Of a stretch of DNA of 59,761 bases, positions 42,158 to 50,941 are shown in pieces (the stretch's first letter is position 1; every line of letters starts with the position of its first letter). A program made the translations under genes and the position numbers. The notes beneath the pieces are model-generated. The model saw nothing but the letters and a program-made list of their open reading frames with translations. It had not been told where the DNA came from and searched no databases. The DNA is from Bacteroidales bacterium (GTDB taxonomy: Bacteria; Bacteroidota; Bacteroidia; Bacteroidales; Bacteroidaceae). The stretch covers positions 1-59,761 of the forward strand of contig SFFB01000015.1 in the NCBI GenBank assembly GCA_004557035.1, in the 5' to 3' direction.

Positions 42158-44044
42158 TTATTTCACGTAAACCTTCTGGCCGTTGATGATGTAGAGACCG
42201 CTGGTGGGGTTCTGCACGCGGCGGCCGCTGAGGTCGAAGATTTCCTTGTTGGCCTTTTCGGTGGCTACGCCCTCGATGCCGGTGGTCTCACCCGTGTTGT
42301 AACGGATGCCTTTAACGGGGCTTGCTGCGGGCAGATAAGCCTTGCCACCGGCTAAGGTAGAGCCGTTGAAAATGCGGAAGGTCAGTTCTTGGGCACCTGA
42401 CGAAGCAGGCTGGAGGGTATAGATGGTACCCGCGGGCTTGGCTACAGTTTCGATGGAGCCAGCCAAATTGTTCTTCACCCCTTGACCAAGTTCATCGGCG
42501 CTGGCGGCAATGTCGAGATTGACGCAACCATTTGCATAGGCGGCACCATCTTGGTATTCAATCAAGAATGGGGTGTTGGCGGGGATATTGCCTTCGTGTT
42601 TTGTCAAGACGAGATATTCGCCTACGATTTCGCCTGTGTAGAATTTCAATATGGTGTCGTCCTGACGCAAAGCTACGGGGCTGACGAAAGTGCCAATCTT
42701 ATAGGTATTGCTTACGGGGATGGGCAGCCAAGTAACTTCTTCCATTGTCCAGTCGCAATTGCCGGCGACGTATGAGCCGTTACGATTGACTTTATTTCCA
42801 CTATCATACACCCATTTACCAGCACTACCATTATTATAGTTCGTATGTAGCATATAACAACCAGGATTTCCACTGGTGGCCACTCTAATGCTCATTGAGT
42901 TAGCTTCTGCAGCTAATGCGCCATTGCCCCATGTGCCTTGGTTATAATAGCCAGTGTTATAGCTCAAAAGCTTATAGCCGGTTGTTTCATCAACATCAAC
43001 ACCTTCACACAACTTGAAGATTGTAGCGGGTAAATCAGAGTTGGCTGCCATATCCATTTGTGTGTCGGGGGTTGTTCCTACAGCAGGAGCCATATACTTC
43101 TTAGAAACATAACCTCTGAAGCGATAGAGCTTACCTACTTCGGGCATATTGAGTGAGAAATAATCGCTATTATAAATTCCGTCGAGGGCTGTGATAGAGG
43201 CGTTGATTTGGTCTATGGTGGCCGTCGCGCTGATGAGCAAGCCTTCAGCTGTTGCAATGATTTGATCGGCGTTCTCACTGCCGCGATAAGTGTAGTGACC
43301 TACTCCTTCACCAATCAAACGGCCCTTGGCGAGTTTGGCGTCAAGCGATGCAAGAGCAGCAATTTTGGTGTATTCCTCTGCCGTCAACGGGCGATAAGAT
43401 ACCGTCTGCCAAGCATTTTTATCGGTCGTCGAAGCAAACACGACTTCACGGCTGGAAGTAACCTTACCAACCACCTGTACAATCGTGATGGCGCTTGCGT
43501 CCCTCGAATAAGTGGGCGTGAAGCTAAAGCCGGACCCATTGTTGCTGGCATAAGAAAGCACAGCCTCGTCGAGACCCGTCACTGAGAAATTGCTCAACGT
43601 TGAAACATTAGAGGAAACTGAGAGAAAAAAAACAATGGCATCACCAGCTGTGTAGCTCGACGGTAATGTCAAAGACAATGTAGACTTAGAACCACCTGCG
43701 CCAGAAGCAGTGTAACTGAGAGTAGAACCCTGGCCAAAATCGGCAGCCGTGAAGCTTGAGCCCAGCATTGCGTTCATCTTATCAAGTGCATCGGTGTTTG
43801 TCCATGTGCCGGTGATGGCTCCCGTCCACATCTTTCCACTCGTCAGTGTAAAAGTCACAGCACAGCCATCTGTTAAAGTCGTACTATTATTACCGACGCC
43901 ACTTATCGTTTTAACATCGGTAATAAAGTCATAGCCTGACTCGGCAGTATTGCCGCCAAAGCACACAATCGACTTGGAGCCTTGTGCCCACATGCTCCCC
44001 ACACCGGCGAGCATCACGAGAAAAAGAAGATAAAGTTTCTTCAT
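42158..44044 (-). CDS. Large secreted protein with YIING(Q)K tail, function unknown
   Basis: A 628-residue exported protein. Residues 1-20 (MKKLYLLFLVMLAGVGSMWA) are a signal peptide. The middle is low in charged residues and rich in Thr, Ser and Gly, with a helical segment around residues 225-300 (AALASLDAKLAKGRLI, TATIDQINASITALD) that resembles the small linker helices of surface proteins. The end, EIFDLSGRRVQNPTSGLYII, then NGQKVYVK, matches the C-terminal pattern of the BspA-like protein and is typical of exported proteins in Prevotella. I do not recognise a known enzyme or adhesin domain. A peptide gene follows directly. Confidence 0.75.
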   Translation of the reverse strand: MKKLYLLFLVMLAGVGSMWAQGSKSIVCFGGNTAESGYDFITDVKTISGVGNNSTTLTDGCAVTFTLTSGKMWTGAITGTWTNTDALDKMNAMLGSSFTAADFGQGSTLSYTASGAGGSKSTLSLTLPSSYTAGDAIVFFLSVSSNVSTLSNFSVTGLDEAVLSYASNNGSGFSFTPTYSRDASAITIVQVVGKVTSSREVVFASTTDKNAWQTVSYRPLTAEEYTKIAALASLDAKLAKGRLIGEGVGHYTYRGSENADQIIATAEGLLISATATIDQINASITALDGIYNSDYFSLNMPEVGKLYRFRGYVSKKYMAPAVGTTPDTQMDMAANSDLPATIFKLCEGVDVDETTGYKLLSYNTGYYNQGTWGNGALAAEANSMSIRVATSGNPGCYMLHTNYNNGSAGKWVYDSGNKVNRNGSYVAGNCDWTMEEVTWLPIPVSNTYKIGTFVSPVALRQDDTILKFYTGEIVGEYLVLTKHEGNIPANTPFLIEYQDGAAYANGCVNLDIAASADELGQGVKNNLAGSIETVAKPAGTIYTLQPASSGAQELTFRIFNGSTLAGGKAYLPAASPVKGIRYNTGETTGIEGVATEKANKEIFDLSGRRVQNPTSGLYIINGQKVYVK

Positions 44045-44276
44045 ACGATTAAGTTTAGGATGTTAGTTATTAATTAAGTGTATCATTGAAATGCGTTGAA
44101 ATTAACCGCGGCGAGCATAGCGTCAAAGCCAGCCCAACATCAGACTGGTCAAAAAAGCGTGCAAAAAATAGGCGCGGCAGTGTTTTTCGGCGGCCCGAAA
44201 CCGTGTGTGTTGACCACGACCGGACAGACCGAAGTATTATAGTCCAATAAATGCACCGTTTTTATTTAACTCGCTG

Positions 44277-44284
44277 CAAAAATA
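44277..44284 (-). promoter_or_regulatory. Candidate -7 box (TATTTTTG) of the secreted-protein gene
   Basis: TATTTTTG on the minus strand fits TAnnTTTG, 233 bases before the ATG at 44044. No -33 box. Weak. Confidence 0.3.
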
Positions 44285-44411
44285 CTAATAGATGTCAAGA
44301 ATTACCCCCCCGACTGTTAATTTACAATAATACGCGGTTTTTTAACATTCCGCCACCGTCTGAGACGATATTGACGAGGCGACACGACCATTATGGCAAC
44401 CGCTTTTGTCT

Positions 44412-44490
44412 TTTGCCCAACCACCATTTGGGTTTATCTTTGAGGAAGAGAAAAGAAAGGAGGCCTTTTGAGACCTCTTTTTTTGTTTTT
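44412..44490 (+). ncRNA. Candidate very short RNA: full promoter followed at once by a terminator
   Basis: TTTG (44412-44415), 19 bases, and TATCTTTG (44435-44442) make a complete promoter. About 20 bases after it comes a hairpin GAGGCCTTTTGAGACCTC (44462-44479 region) followed by TTTTTTTG. A transcript would be only about 40-50 bases long, unless the terminator is bypassed into pepP 380 bases downstream. The spacer 44045-44868 holds no other credible gene. Confidence 0.35.
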
Positions 44491-44807
44491 CAGGGGCTTA
44501 CGGCGTTACTGACAAGAAAAACCAGGCTAAGGACAGAAGTTTCTGTCACTATGACAAGCGGCAGAAAGTGGCCGAGCGGACATCTTGAGGCCAAGTGAAG
44601 GGCCGCGAAGCCGCCATCCGCGGGCGAGACAAAATAATGTGGGGCGCCGAAGACGTTTTTTTGTCACGCCGAACCCCGTATTTTGAACACCGCCACGCCG
44701 ACTGCCGCCAGCCCCAAAGGCGCACCCACACTGTCACGCCTACACCGGGGCACGGTAGCGGCTGAAAATGCTCACATAATTTTAGGCCTCATCCCTTAAA
44801 AAACTTG

Positions 44808-44815
44808 TAAATTTG
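44808..44815 (+). promoter_or_regulatory. Candidate -7 box (TAAATTTG) of the aminopeptidase P gene
   Basis: TAAATTTG fits TAnnTTTG, 53 bases before the ATG at 44869. -33 not clear. Confidence 0.45.
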
Positions 44816-44868
44816 CTCCGTAAAACCAACGGCCTCACGGTCATACTATTCTTCCCAACCAAGCCCAG

Positions 44869-46674
44869 ATGGACAAACAGCAAATCCGAAACCGCGTCAA
44901 CGCCCTGCACCGATGGATGGCAGAAGAACACTACGACGCTTTCATCATTCCCACCACCGACCCACACAACGGCGAATACACGCCCGACCACTGGAAAGCC
45001 CGCGAATGGATTACAGGCTTCGACGGCTCGGCCGGATTGGCCGTGGTCACACGCAACTGCGCCGCACTCTGGACCGACTCCCGCTATTATCTGCAAGCCG
45101 AAGCGCAACTCGCCGACACGCCTTTCGTGCTCATGAAAGACGGCACGGCCGGCGTGCCCTCACCGGCCGAATGGCTCAAAGAGGTATTGCCCGAAGGCTG
45201 CGTGGTGAGCTTCTACGGCGAAATGTTCACCGTGGCCATGCGCGACGAACTGGTGGACGGACTGGGCAGCCACTACAAGGTGAGCCCAAGCGACATCGAC
45301 CCCTTCCGCACCATCTGGCCCGAGCGACCGGCCCTGCCCGAAGACCCGCTCTTCATCGTGCCGACACAACAGGCCGGAGTCTCAGCGGCCGACAAACTGC
45401 GCCTGATTTTTGACACGCAGCACGCCATTTGCCCCGAAGCCACCCACTTCATCCTCAACGACCTCTCTGAAATTGCCTGGGCGCTCAACCTGCGCGGTAG
45501 CGACATTGCCTACAACCCGCTCTTTGTGAGCTATCTCATCGTGGGCGCACGCCATGCCCTGCTGTGCACCGACCAGGCGCGCATCACACCCGAAATCAAG
45601 GTCCAACTGGCCGAGGCCGGCGTGGGACTGGCACGCTACAAGGGCTGGAAAAATTTCATCGACGACGCCGGGCCGACCGACGTGCCGGCTTTTGCCAACA
45701 CCATGAACGTCAAGGTGGCAGACTATTGCCGCACGCTCGGCGTGCGCCATCACATCATCCCCTGGCAGGTGGACCGTCTGAAGGCCGTCAAAAATGCCAC
45801 CGAGCAGGCCGGTTTCGACCTGGCGATGGTACGCGACGGCGTGGCGATGGTGCAATTCTTGCGCTGGCTCGATGAACACGTGGCCGACGGCACGGTGACG
45901 GAGGTGACGGTGGACGAACGCCTCACGGCTTTGAGAGCTGCTCAGACGGGCTACATCGGACTGAGCTTCCCCACGATTGCAGGCTACGGCCCTCACGGCG
46001 CCATTGTGCACTATGAAGCCACCCCCGAAACGGCCGCCACGCTTCAGCCCCACGGCTTGCTGCTGCTCGACAGCGGCGCACACTACGACAGCGGCACCAC
46101 CGACATCACGCGCACCATTGCCCTCGGGCCCGTCAGCGACGAGGAGCGCCGCGTCTACACGCTTGTGCTCAAAGGCCACATCGCCCTGTCGCGCTGCCGC
46201 TTCCCCGAAGGGACCAACGGCCTGCAGCTCGACCTGGCCGCACGCTATGCCATGTGGCAAGAGGGCTACGACTTCGGCCATGGCACGGGACACGGCGTGG
46301 GACACATCAACACCGTGCACGAAGGCCCGCAACAGGTGCGCAAGAACCTGCGCGGCTGCACCACCGTACCGTTCTGCGCCGGTATGACCATCACCGACGA
46401 ACCCGGCATCTACGTGGCCGGACGTTTTGGCGTGCGCATCGAAAACACCCTGCTCACCGTCGAGGCAGGCGACACCGACTTCGGCCGCTTCCTCACCTTC
46501 CGGCCACTCACGCTTTGCCCCATCGACACGCGCCCCATCGACCCGGCCCTGCTGCGCGACGACGAGCGCCAATGGCTCAACGACTACCACGCACACGTGT
46601 GCACCACGCTGATGCCCCACCTCACCGACGAGGCCGACCGACGCTGGCTCAGCGAGGCCACACGCGCCATCTGA
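44869..46674 (+). CDS. pepP: Aminopeptidase P family (M24) metallopeptidase
   Basis: A 601-residue cytosolic peptidase with the three-domain layout of large aminopeptidase P enzymes (two creatinase-like N-terminal domains, then the pita-bread catalytic domain). Metal ligands can be placed in LLLDSGAHYDSGTTDITRTI (two aspartates), GHGTGHGVGH (histidine), TDEPGIYVAGRFG (glutamate) and VRIENTLL (glutamate). It releases N-terminal residues before proline. It likely forms a unit with the membrane-protein gene 42 bases later. Confidence 0.9.
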   Translation: MDKQQIRNRVNALHRWMAEEHYDAFIIPTTDPHNGEYTPDHWKAREWITGFDGSAGLAVVTRNCAALWTDSRYYLQAEAQLADTPFVLMKDGTAGVPSPAEWLKEVLPEGCVVSFYGEMFTVAMRDELVDGLGSHYKVSPSDIDPFRTIWPERPALPEDPLFIVPTQQAGVSAADKLRLIFDTQHAICPEATHFILNDLSEIAWALNLRGSDIAYNPLFVSYLIVGARHALLCTDQARITPEIKVQLAEAGVGLARYKGWKNFIDDAGPTDVPAFANTMNVKVADYCRTLGVRHHIIPWQVDRLKAVKNATEQAGFDLAMVRDGVAMVQFLRWLDEHVADGTVTEVTVDERLTALRAAQTGYIGLSFPTIAGYGPHGAIVHYEATPETAATLQPHGLLLLDSGAHYDSGTTDITRTIALGPVSDEERRVYTLVLKGHIALSRCRFPEGTNGLQLDLAARYAMWQEGYDFGHGTGHGVGHINTVHEGPQQVRKNLRGCTTVPFCAGMTITDEPGIYVAGRFGVRIENTLLTVEAGDTDFGRFLTFRPLTLCPIDTRPIDPALLRDDERQWLNDYHAHVCTTLMPHLTDEADRRWLSEATRAI

Positions 46675-46716
46675 CGACAACATCATTCATTACATATCAT
46701 ATTACATCACAACAAA

Positions 46717-47712
46717 ATGAAAGAGACAATCGAAACAAACGGCCAAACGGCGACGTCACAGCGTGCCACCCTCGCCTGGCCTTTCTGTAAGTACATGCAT
46801 CTGTCGGCCGCCGGGCTGCTCATCGCCACGATGGTGTGGTTCCTGATAGGCATCGTCGTCTTGATGACTACCAACGAAACCGGTATGGAAGGACTCGAAA
46901 AGAGTATGAGCGTGTTGAACTTCCTCCCCACTTGGATACCGCTCTTCATCGGTGGCGCCGTGTCAGTGTGCTCGGCACTCTATGTGCGTGAAGGTCTGCG
47001 CCACGCCGGTCTGGGCCTCAGAGCCTGGATTACGGGTCTGCTCGTGTGCAACCTCTGCATGACCATCACGGGCACTCTCCTGCCCCACGTTATCGTTTCT
47101 CTTGACCTTGAGACTTCATCAATCGTGATGGTGGGCACCTGCGCCTTCTTCTTCATCCTGCCCTTGCTCTGCAACCTCGTGTTCAGTGTCATCATCGGCA
47201 CCCGCCTGATGGGCAAGACCACGAGCCGCCTCCACACGCTGGCCCTGACCTACGCCGTTTCGCCCGTGATGGTGTTGCTCTCTACCGGCATTGGCATCAT
47301 GCTGATGCTTGGCGACAGCACCGACGCCCAAAACGCCATCGCCATCTGCCTCCTGGCTGCAGCCGCCCTGTTCTTCTATCTGCCGGCAGCCGTGGCTGCT
47401 TTCTGTTTCTCCTCGCCTGCCGAAGACGAAGCCCCCAACCGCATTGCCCGCTCTTGGAGCTGGGTGTGTGCCGGCGTGGTTTCGGTGGCCCTGTTGCTCG
47501 GTCTTTACGGCCAGTTCTTTATGGAGAAGGTGCCGTTTGGCGTCGAAGAAATGACCGACGAACTTGAAGACATCCCTGTCGACGAGTTTATCGAAGAAGA
47601 AAGCGAGTTCTCCACCGGCGACGAAGTTGCCGACGACGACTCGATGATGGAAGAGCCCGCCGAAGTAGGCGCCGAAGAGGCACCCGAAGTCGTCGAAGAG
47701 GAAGCGCTTTAA
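46717..47712 (+). CDS. Membrane protein with acidic C-terminal tail, function unknown
   Basis: A 331-residue protein with about seven predicted membrane helices (for example residues 34-54, 71-90, 103-125, 136-157, 175-195, 205-228 and 244-262). After the last helix the final 60 residues are almost entirely Glu and Asp with a few hydrophobics (EEMTDELEDIPVDEF ... EEEAL). I do not recognise a family. It may be cotranscribed with the aminopeptidase gene. The tail could bind cations or a basic partner, but this is speculation. Confidence 0.65.
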   Translation: MKETIETNGQTATSQRATLAWPFCKYMHLSAAGLLIATMVWFLIGIVVLMTTNETGMEGLEKSMSVLNFLPTWIPLFIGGAVSVCSALYVREGLRHAGLGLRAWITGLLVCNLCMTITGTLLPHVIVSLDLETSSIVMVGTCAFFFILPLLCNLVFSVIIGTRLMGKTTSRLHTLALTYAVSPVMVLLSTGIGIMLMLGDSTDAQNAIAICLLAAAALFFYLPAAVAAFCFSSPAEDEAPNRIARSWSWVCAGVVSVALLLGLYGQFFMEKVPFGVEEMTDELEDIPVDEFIEEESEFSTGDEVADDDSMMEEPAEVGAEEAPEVVEEEAL

Positions 47713-47788
47713 GTCACCACGCCGTGATTGGCGTGATTGGAAACGCCACCACTCCTTCAATCACAGCAACAGCCTCATCATCGCGCAG

Positions 47789-47845
47789 TTACAGACCGTG
47801 TGACTGTGTGATTGGAGAAAAGGCAAGAAATTGGGTATAGAGAGG
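47789..47845. repeat. Dispersed intergenic repeat, GTGTGATTGGGAAAAAGG type, copy 3
   Basis: Contains GTGTGACTGTGTGATTGG, AGAAAAGGC and TTGGGTATAG as at 5180-5238 and, inverted, 40004-40055. It stands between the membrane-protein gene and the gdhA terminator. Confidence 0.55.
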
Positions 47846-47861
47846 CCCTCTCATAAACACC

Positions 47862-47904
47862 ACAACCGCGTTCAGGTTCCTCAAGCGGGCCTGAACGCGG
47901 TTGT
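47862..47904. terminator. Bidirectional terminator between the membrane-protein gene and gdhA
   Basis: ACAACCGCGTTCAGG (47862-47876) pairs perfectly over 15 bp with 47890-47904; followed by TTTTTTG on the plus strand. It can close both convergent units. Confidence 0.82.
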
Positions 47905-47931
47905 TTTTTGATTGCTAATTTCTGATTTGGC

Positions 47932-49269
47932 TTAGAGAATACCCTGGGCCATCATGGCACTGGCCACCTTCATGAAGCCGGCCACATTGGCGCCACGCAC
48001 ATAGTTGACGGTGCCGTCGGGACGCTGGCCGTATTTCACACACTGGGCGTGAATGTCTTCCATGATAAGGTGCAGGCGCTGGTCTACCTCCTCGGCAGTC
48101 CAGGAGAGGTGCTGGGCGTTTTGTGTCATTTCAAGACCCGACACAGACACACCACCGGCATTGGCAGCCTTACCCGGAGCGTAAAGGATGCCGGCCTCGA
48201 GGAAGGCATCGACGGCTTCGGGCGTAGAGGGCATGTTGGCACCCTCAGACACGGCAATCACGCCATTGGCCAGGAGCTGACGAGCGTCTTCGCCGTCAAT
48301 CTCGTTTTGTGTGGCTGAAGGCATGGCGATGTCGCACTTCTCGCCCCAAGGACGGGCACCGGCCACGTATTTCACGCCGGGATATTTGTCGGCATATTCA
48401 TAGATGCGGCCGCGGTAGAGGTTTTTGAGCTCCATGATATAGTCGAGCTTCTCGCGGGTGATGCCGTCGGGATCGTAGATGTAGCCGTCGGAGTCGGACA
48501 TGGTGATGGGCACTGCACCCAAAGCAATGAGTTTCTCAGCGGTGTACTGGGCCACGTTGCCCGAACCCGAGATGCAGACACGCTTGCCCTTGATATCGAT
48601 GCCGCGGGTCTTGAGCATTTCTTGCAAGAAATAGACGTTGCCATAGCCGGTGGCCTCGGGACGGATGAGCGAACCGCCGAAGGCGAGGCCCTTGCCGGTG
48701 AGCGTACCGGTATGCTCGCGGGCGAGCTTCTTGTACATACCAAACATATAGCCCACTTCACGGCCGCCCACGCCGATGTCGCCTGCAGGCACGTCGGTGT
48801 CGGGACCAATGTTGCGCCAGAGTTCGGTCATAAAGGCCTGACAGAAACGCATCACTTCGGCGTTTGACTTGCCACGGGGCGAGAAGTCGCTACCGCCTTT
48901 AGCGCCGCCCATAGGCAGGGTGGTGAGTGAGTTTTTGAATGTTTGCTCGAAGGCGAGGAACTTCAAGATGCCGAGGTTCACGGAACTGTGGAAACGGATG
49001 CCGCCCTTGTACGGGCCGATGGAGTTGGAGTGCTGCACGCGGTAGCCCATATTGGTCTGGATGCGGCCTTTGTCGTCGGTCCAGGTGACACGGAACGAGA
49101 TGATGCGGTCGGGGATGCACAGCCGTTCAATGAGGTTGGCCGACTCAAACTCGGGGTGTTTGTTGTACTCCTCTTCAATGGTGTCGAGCACCTCGCTTAC
49201 AGCCTGAATGTACTCAGGCTCTCCCGGGAAACGCCGTTTGAGCGTTTCGATTACTTCTGAAGCTTTCAT
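47932..49269 (-). CDS. gdhA: NADP-type glutamate dehydrogenase
   Basis: A 445-residue hexameric-type enzyme that makes glutamate from 2-oxoglutarate and ammonia. GGIRFHSSVNLGILKFLAFE and PMGGAKGGSDFSPRGKS carry the substrate- and catalytic-lysine region; the cofactor domain has CISGSGNVAQYTAEKLIA. Length and C-terminus fit the NADP form used for ammonium assimilation. It is 44 bases downstream of the ilvA stop, in the same direction, so the pair may be one unit of nitrogen/amino acid metabolism. Confidence 0.93.
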   Translation of the reverse strand: MKASEVIETLKRRFPGEPEYIQAVSEVLDTIEEEYNKHPEFESANLIERLCIPDRIISFRVTWTDDKGRIQTNMGYRVQHSNSIGPYKGGIRFHSSVNLGILKFLAFEQTFKNSLTTLPMGGAKGGSDFSPRGKSNAEVMRFCQAFMTELWRNIGPDTDVPAGDIGVGGREVGYMFGMYKKLAREHTGTLTGKGLAFGGSLIRPEATGYGNVYFLQEMLKTRGIDIKGKRVCISGSGNVAQYTAEKLIALGAVPITMSDSDGYIYDPDGITREKLDYIMELKNLYRGRIYEYADKYPGVKYVAGARPWGEKCDIAMPSATQNEIDGEDARQLLANGVIAVSEGANMPSTPEAVDAFLEAGILYAPGKAANAGGVSVSGLEMTQNAQHLSWTAEEVDQRLHLIMEDIHAQCVKYGQRPDGTVNYVRGANVAGFMKVASAMMAQGIL

Positions 49270-49313
49270 TTTGTAGGTAGGTTTTTTATAGAGATAAATA
49301 TTGATGTCGTGTT

Positions 49314-50516
49314 TTATTTCTCTTGCAAGATATCATAGCCGGCGGCCTCAATGCCGACGTGGATGTCGCGGATGTGCTGCTGGTTGCGCGTCTCGAGCAC
49401 CACGCGGAGGTTGCAGGAGTTGACGTCGGGGCTTTCGCCGTTGCGCTCGTGGTGTATGGAGATGATGTTGGCGCCAAAACGGCAGATGACATTGCAAAGT
49501 CCCAAGAGCGAACCCGGACGGTCGGGCATCTCGATGAGCATCTCGGTGGTACGGCCGCCTTTGAGCAGACCGCGGTTGATGACGCGACTCAAAATGGTCA
49601 CGTCGATGTTGCCACCGCTGACGATGCAGCACACGTTCTTGCCCTTGAGTTCCACTTTGTTGAACATGGCCGCGGCCACGCTGACGGCTCCGGCGCCTTC
49701 GGCTATGAGCTTGTGTTGCTCGATGAGCGTCAGGATGGCGGCACAGATTTCGTCTTCACTCACCGTCACCACCTCGTCAACATATTTCTGGCAAAGCTCA
49801 AACGTGTGCACTCCCGGCTCTTTCACGGCGATGCCGTCGGCAATGGTGAGTACGGAGGCCAGCGACTCTATCTGGTTGTGGTCGCGGCTGCCTTTCATAC
49901 TGGCGGCGCCTTCTGCCTGTACGCCAATCACACGCACAGAGGGCTTGAGGGTCTTGATGGCAAAAGCCACACCGCTGGCCAGACCGCCACCACCAATGGG
50001 CACAAACACCACGTCGATGTCGGGGTTCTCGCCCAGTATTTCCATACCGATGGTGCCTTGGCCGGCAATGACCTGCTCGTCGTCGAAGGGATGGATGAAG
50101 GCCATACCCTTCTCTTTGTTGAGCTGAATGGCTCGGGCATAGGCATCGTCGTAGACGCCGGGCACGAGACAAATCTCGGCACCCAACTCGCGCGTGGCCT
50201 CCACCTTGCTGATGGGTGCACCGGCCGGCATACAAATCAGTGCCGGTATGCCATATCGGCGAGCGGCCAAAGCCACACCCTGAGCGTGGTTGCCTGCCGA
50301 ACAGGCAATGACACCACGCCCCTTTTCGTCGTCTGAAAGCTGGGAAATCTTGAAACCGGCACCGCGTACCTTAAACGAACCGGTGACCTGAAGGTTTTCG
50401 GGCTTAAGATAGACGTTGCAGTCGGGGTTAATCTTATCTGTAGGTATCAGAGGCGTCTTGCGTATCACGTCATTCAACACAGTAGACGCCTTGTAGACTA
50501 AATCAAGAGTGAGCAT
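49314..50516 (-). CDS. ilvA: Threonine ammonia-lyase
   Basis: A 400-residue PLP enzyme. The PLP lysine lies in VTGSFKVRGA (K49); ACSAGNHAQGVALAARRYGI and VPIGGGGLASGVAFAIK bind phosphate and substrate. The last 75 residues form an ACT-like domain (MLIEMPDRPGSLLGLCNVIC). It deaminates threonine to 2-oxobutyrate, either for isoleucine synthesis or for degradation; without ilv neighbours the role is open. The 400-residue length and single ACT domain fit the biodegradative/ACT-regulated type common in this phylum. Confidence 0.9.
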   Translation of the reverse strand: MLTLDLVYKASTVLNDVIRKTPLIPTDKINPDCNVYLKPENLQVTGSFKVRGAGFKISQLSDDEKGRGVIACSAGNHAQGVALAARRYGIPALICMPAGAPISKVEATRELGAEICLVPGVYDDAYARAIQLNKEKGMAFIHPFDDEQVIAGQGTIGMEILGENPDIDVVFVPIGGGGLASGVAFAIKTLKPSVRVIGVQAEGAASMKGSRDHNQIESLASVLTIADGIAVKEPGVHTFELCQKYVDEVVTVSEDEICAAILTLIEQHKLIAEGAGAVSVAAAMFNKVELKGKNVCCIVSGGNIDVTILSRVINRGLLKGGRTTEMLIEMPDRPGSLLGLCNVICRFGANIISIHHERNGESPDVNSCNLRVVLETRNQQHIRDIHVGIEAAGYDILQEK

Positions 50517-50941
50517 GAGACGGTAGGTTTGGATAGTGCCACGACACGTCTTTATAGACTTTAGTCAGAAAAGACCGAACAAAAGTGGCAAATCGGATGC
50601 AATTTTACAAATAATTATACAAACCGACAAATTTTTGGGGCTTTTATTGACTTATACAAAAGCAAAACTGAAAATTGGAAAGAAAAAGCTACATTAAGTT
50701 TGACCGGCATCATATCTGGATGCTCTTTTATATTGGTGCTTTTTCCTTAGACCTATACAATGGCACTACCAGTTTGGGGAAATCACATCATTCTCATTCA
50801 AATAACCCAACACAGTTTTTTTAACCGACAACCCCACAATTGCGGTAAAATCATCTTCCCGCCTCCGAAGAAACAACCGATAGACGTCGGAAACTCGATG
50901 AAAAAAACGTTGATTTCGGCCGGAATGAGCAAAAATGCTGC
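50517..50941. other. Spacer upstream of ilvA
   Basis: AT-rich, about 425 bases, with no repeat or RNA structure recognised and no clear promoter box for ilvA. TAAGTTTG at 50695-50702 matches the -7 consensus on the plus strand but has no gene behind it. Confidence 0.5.
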
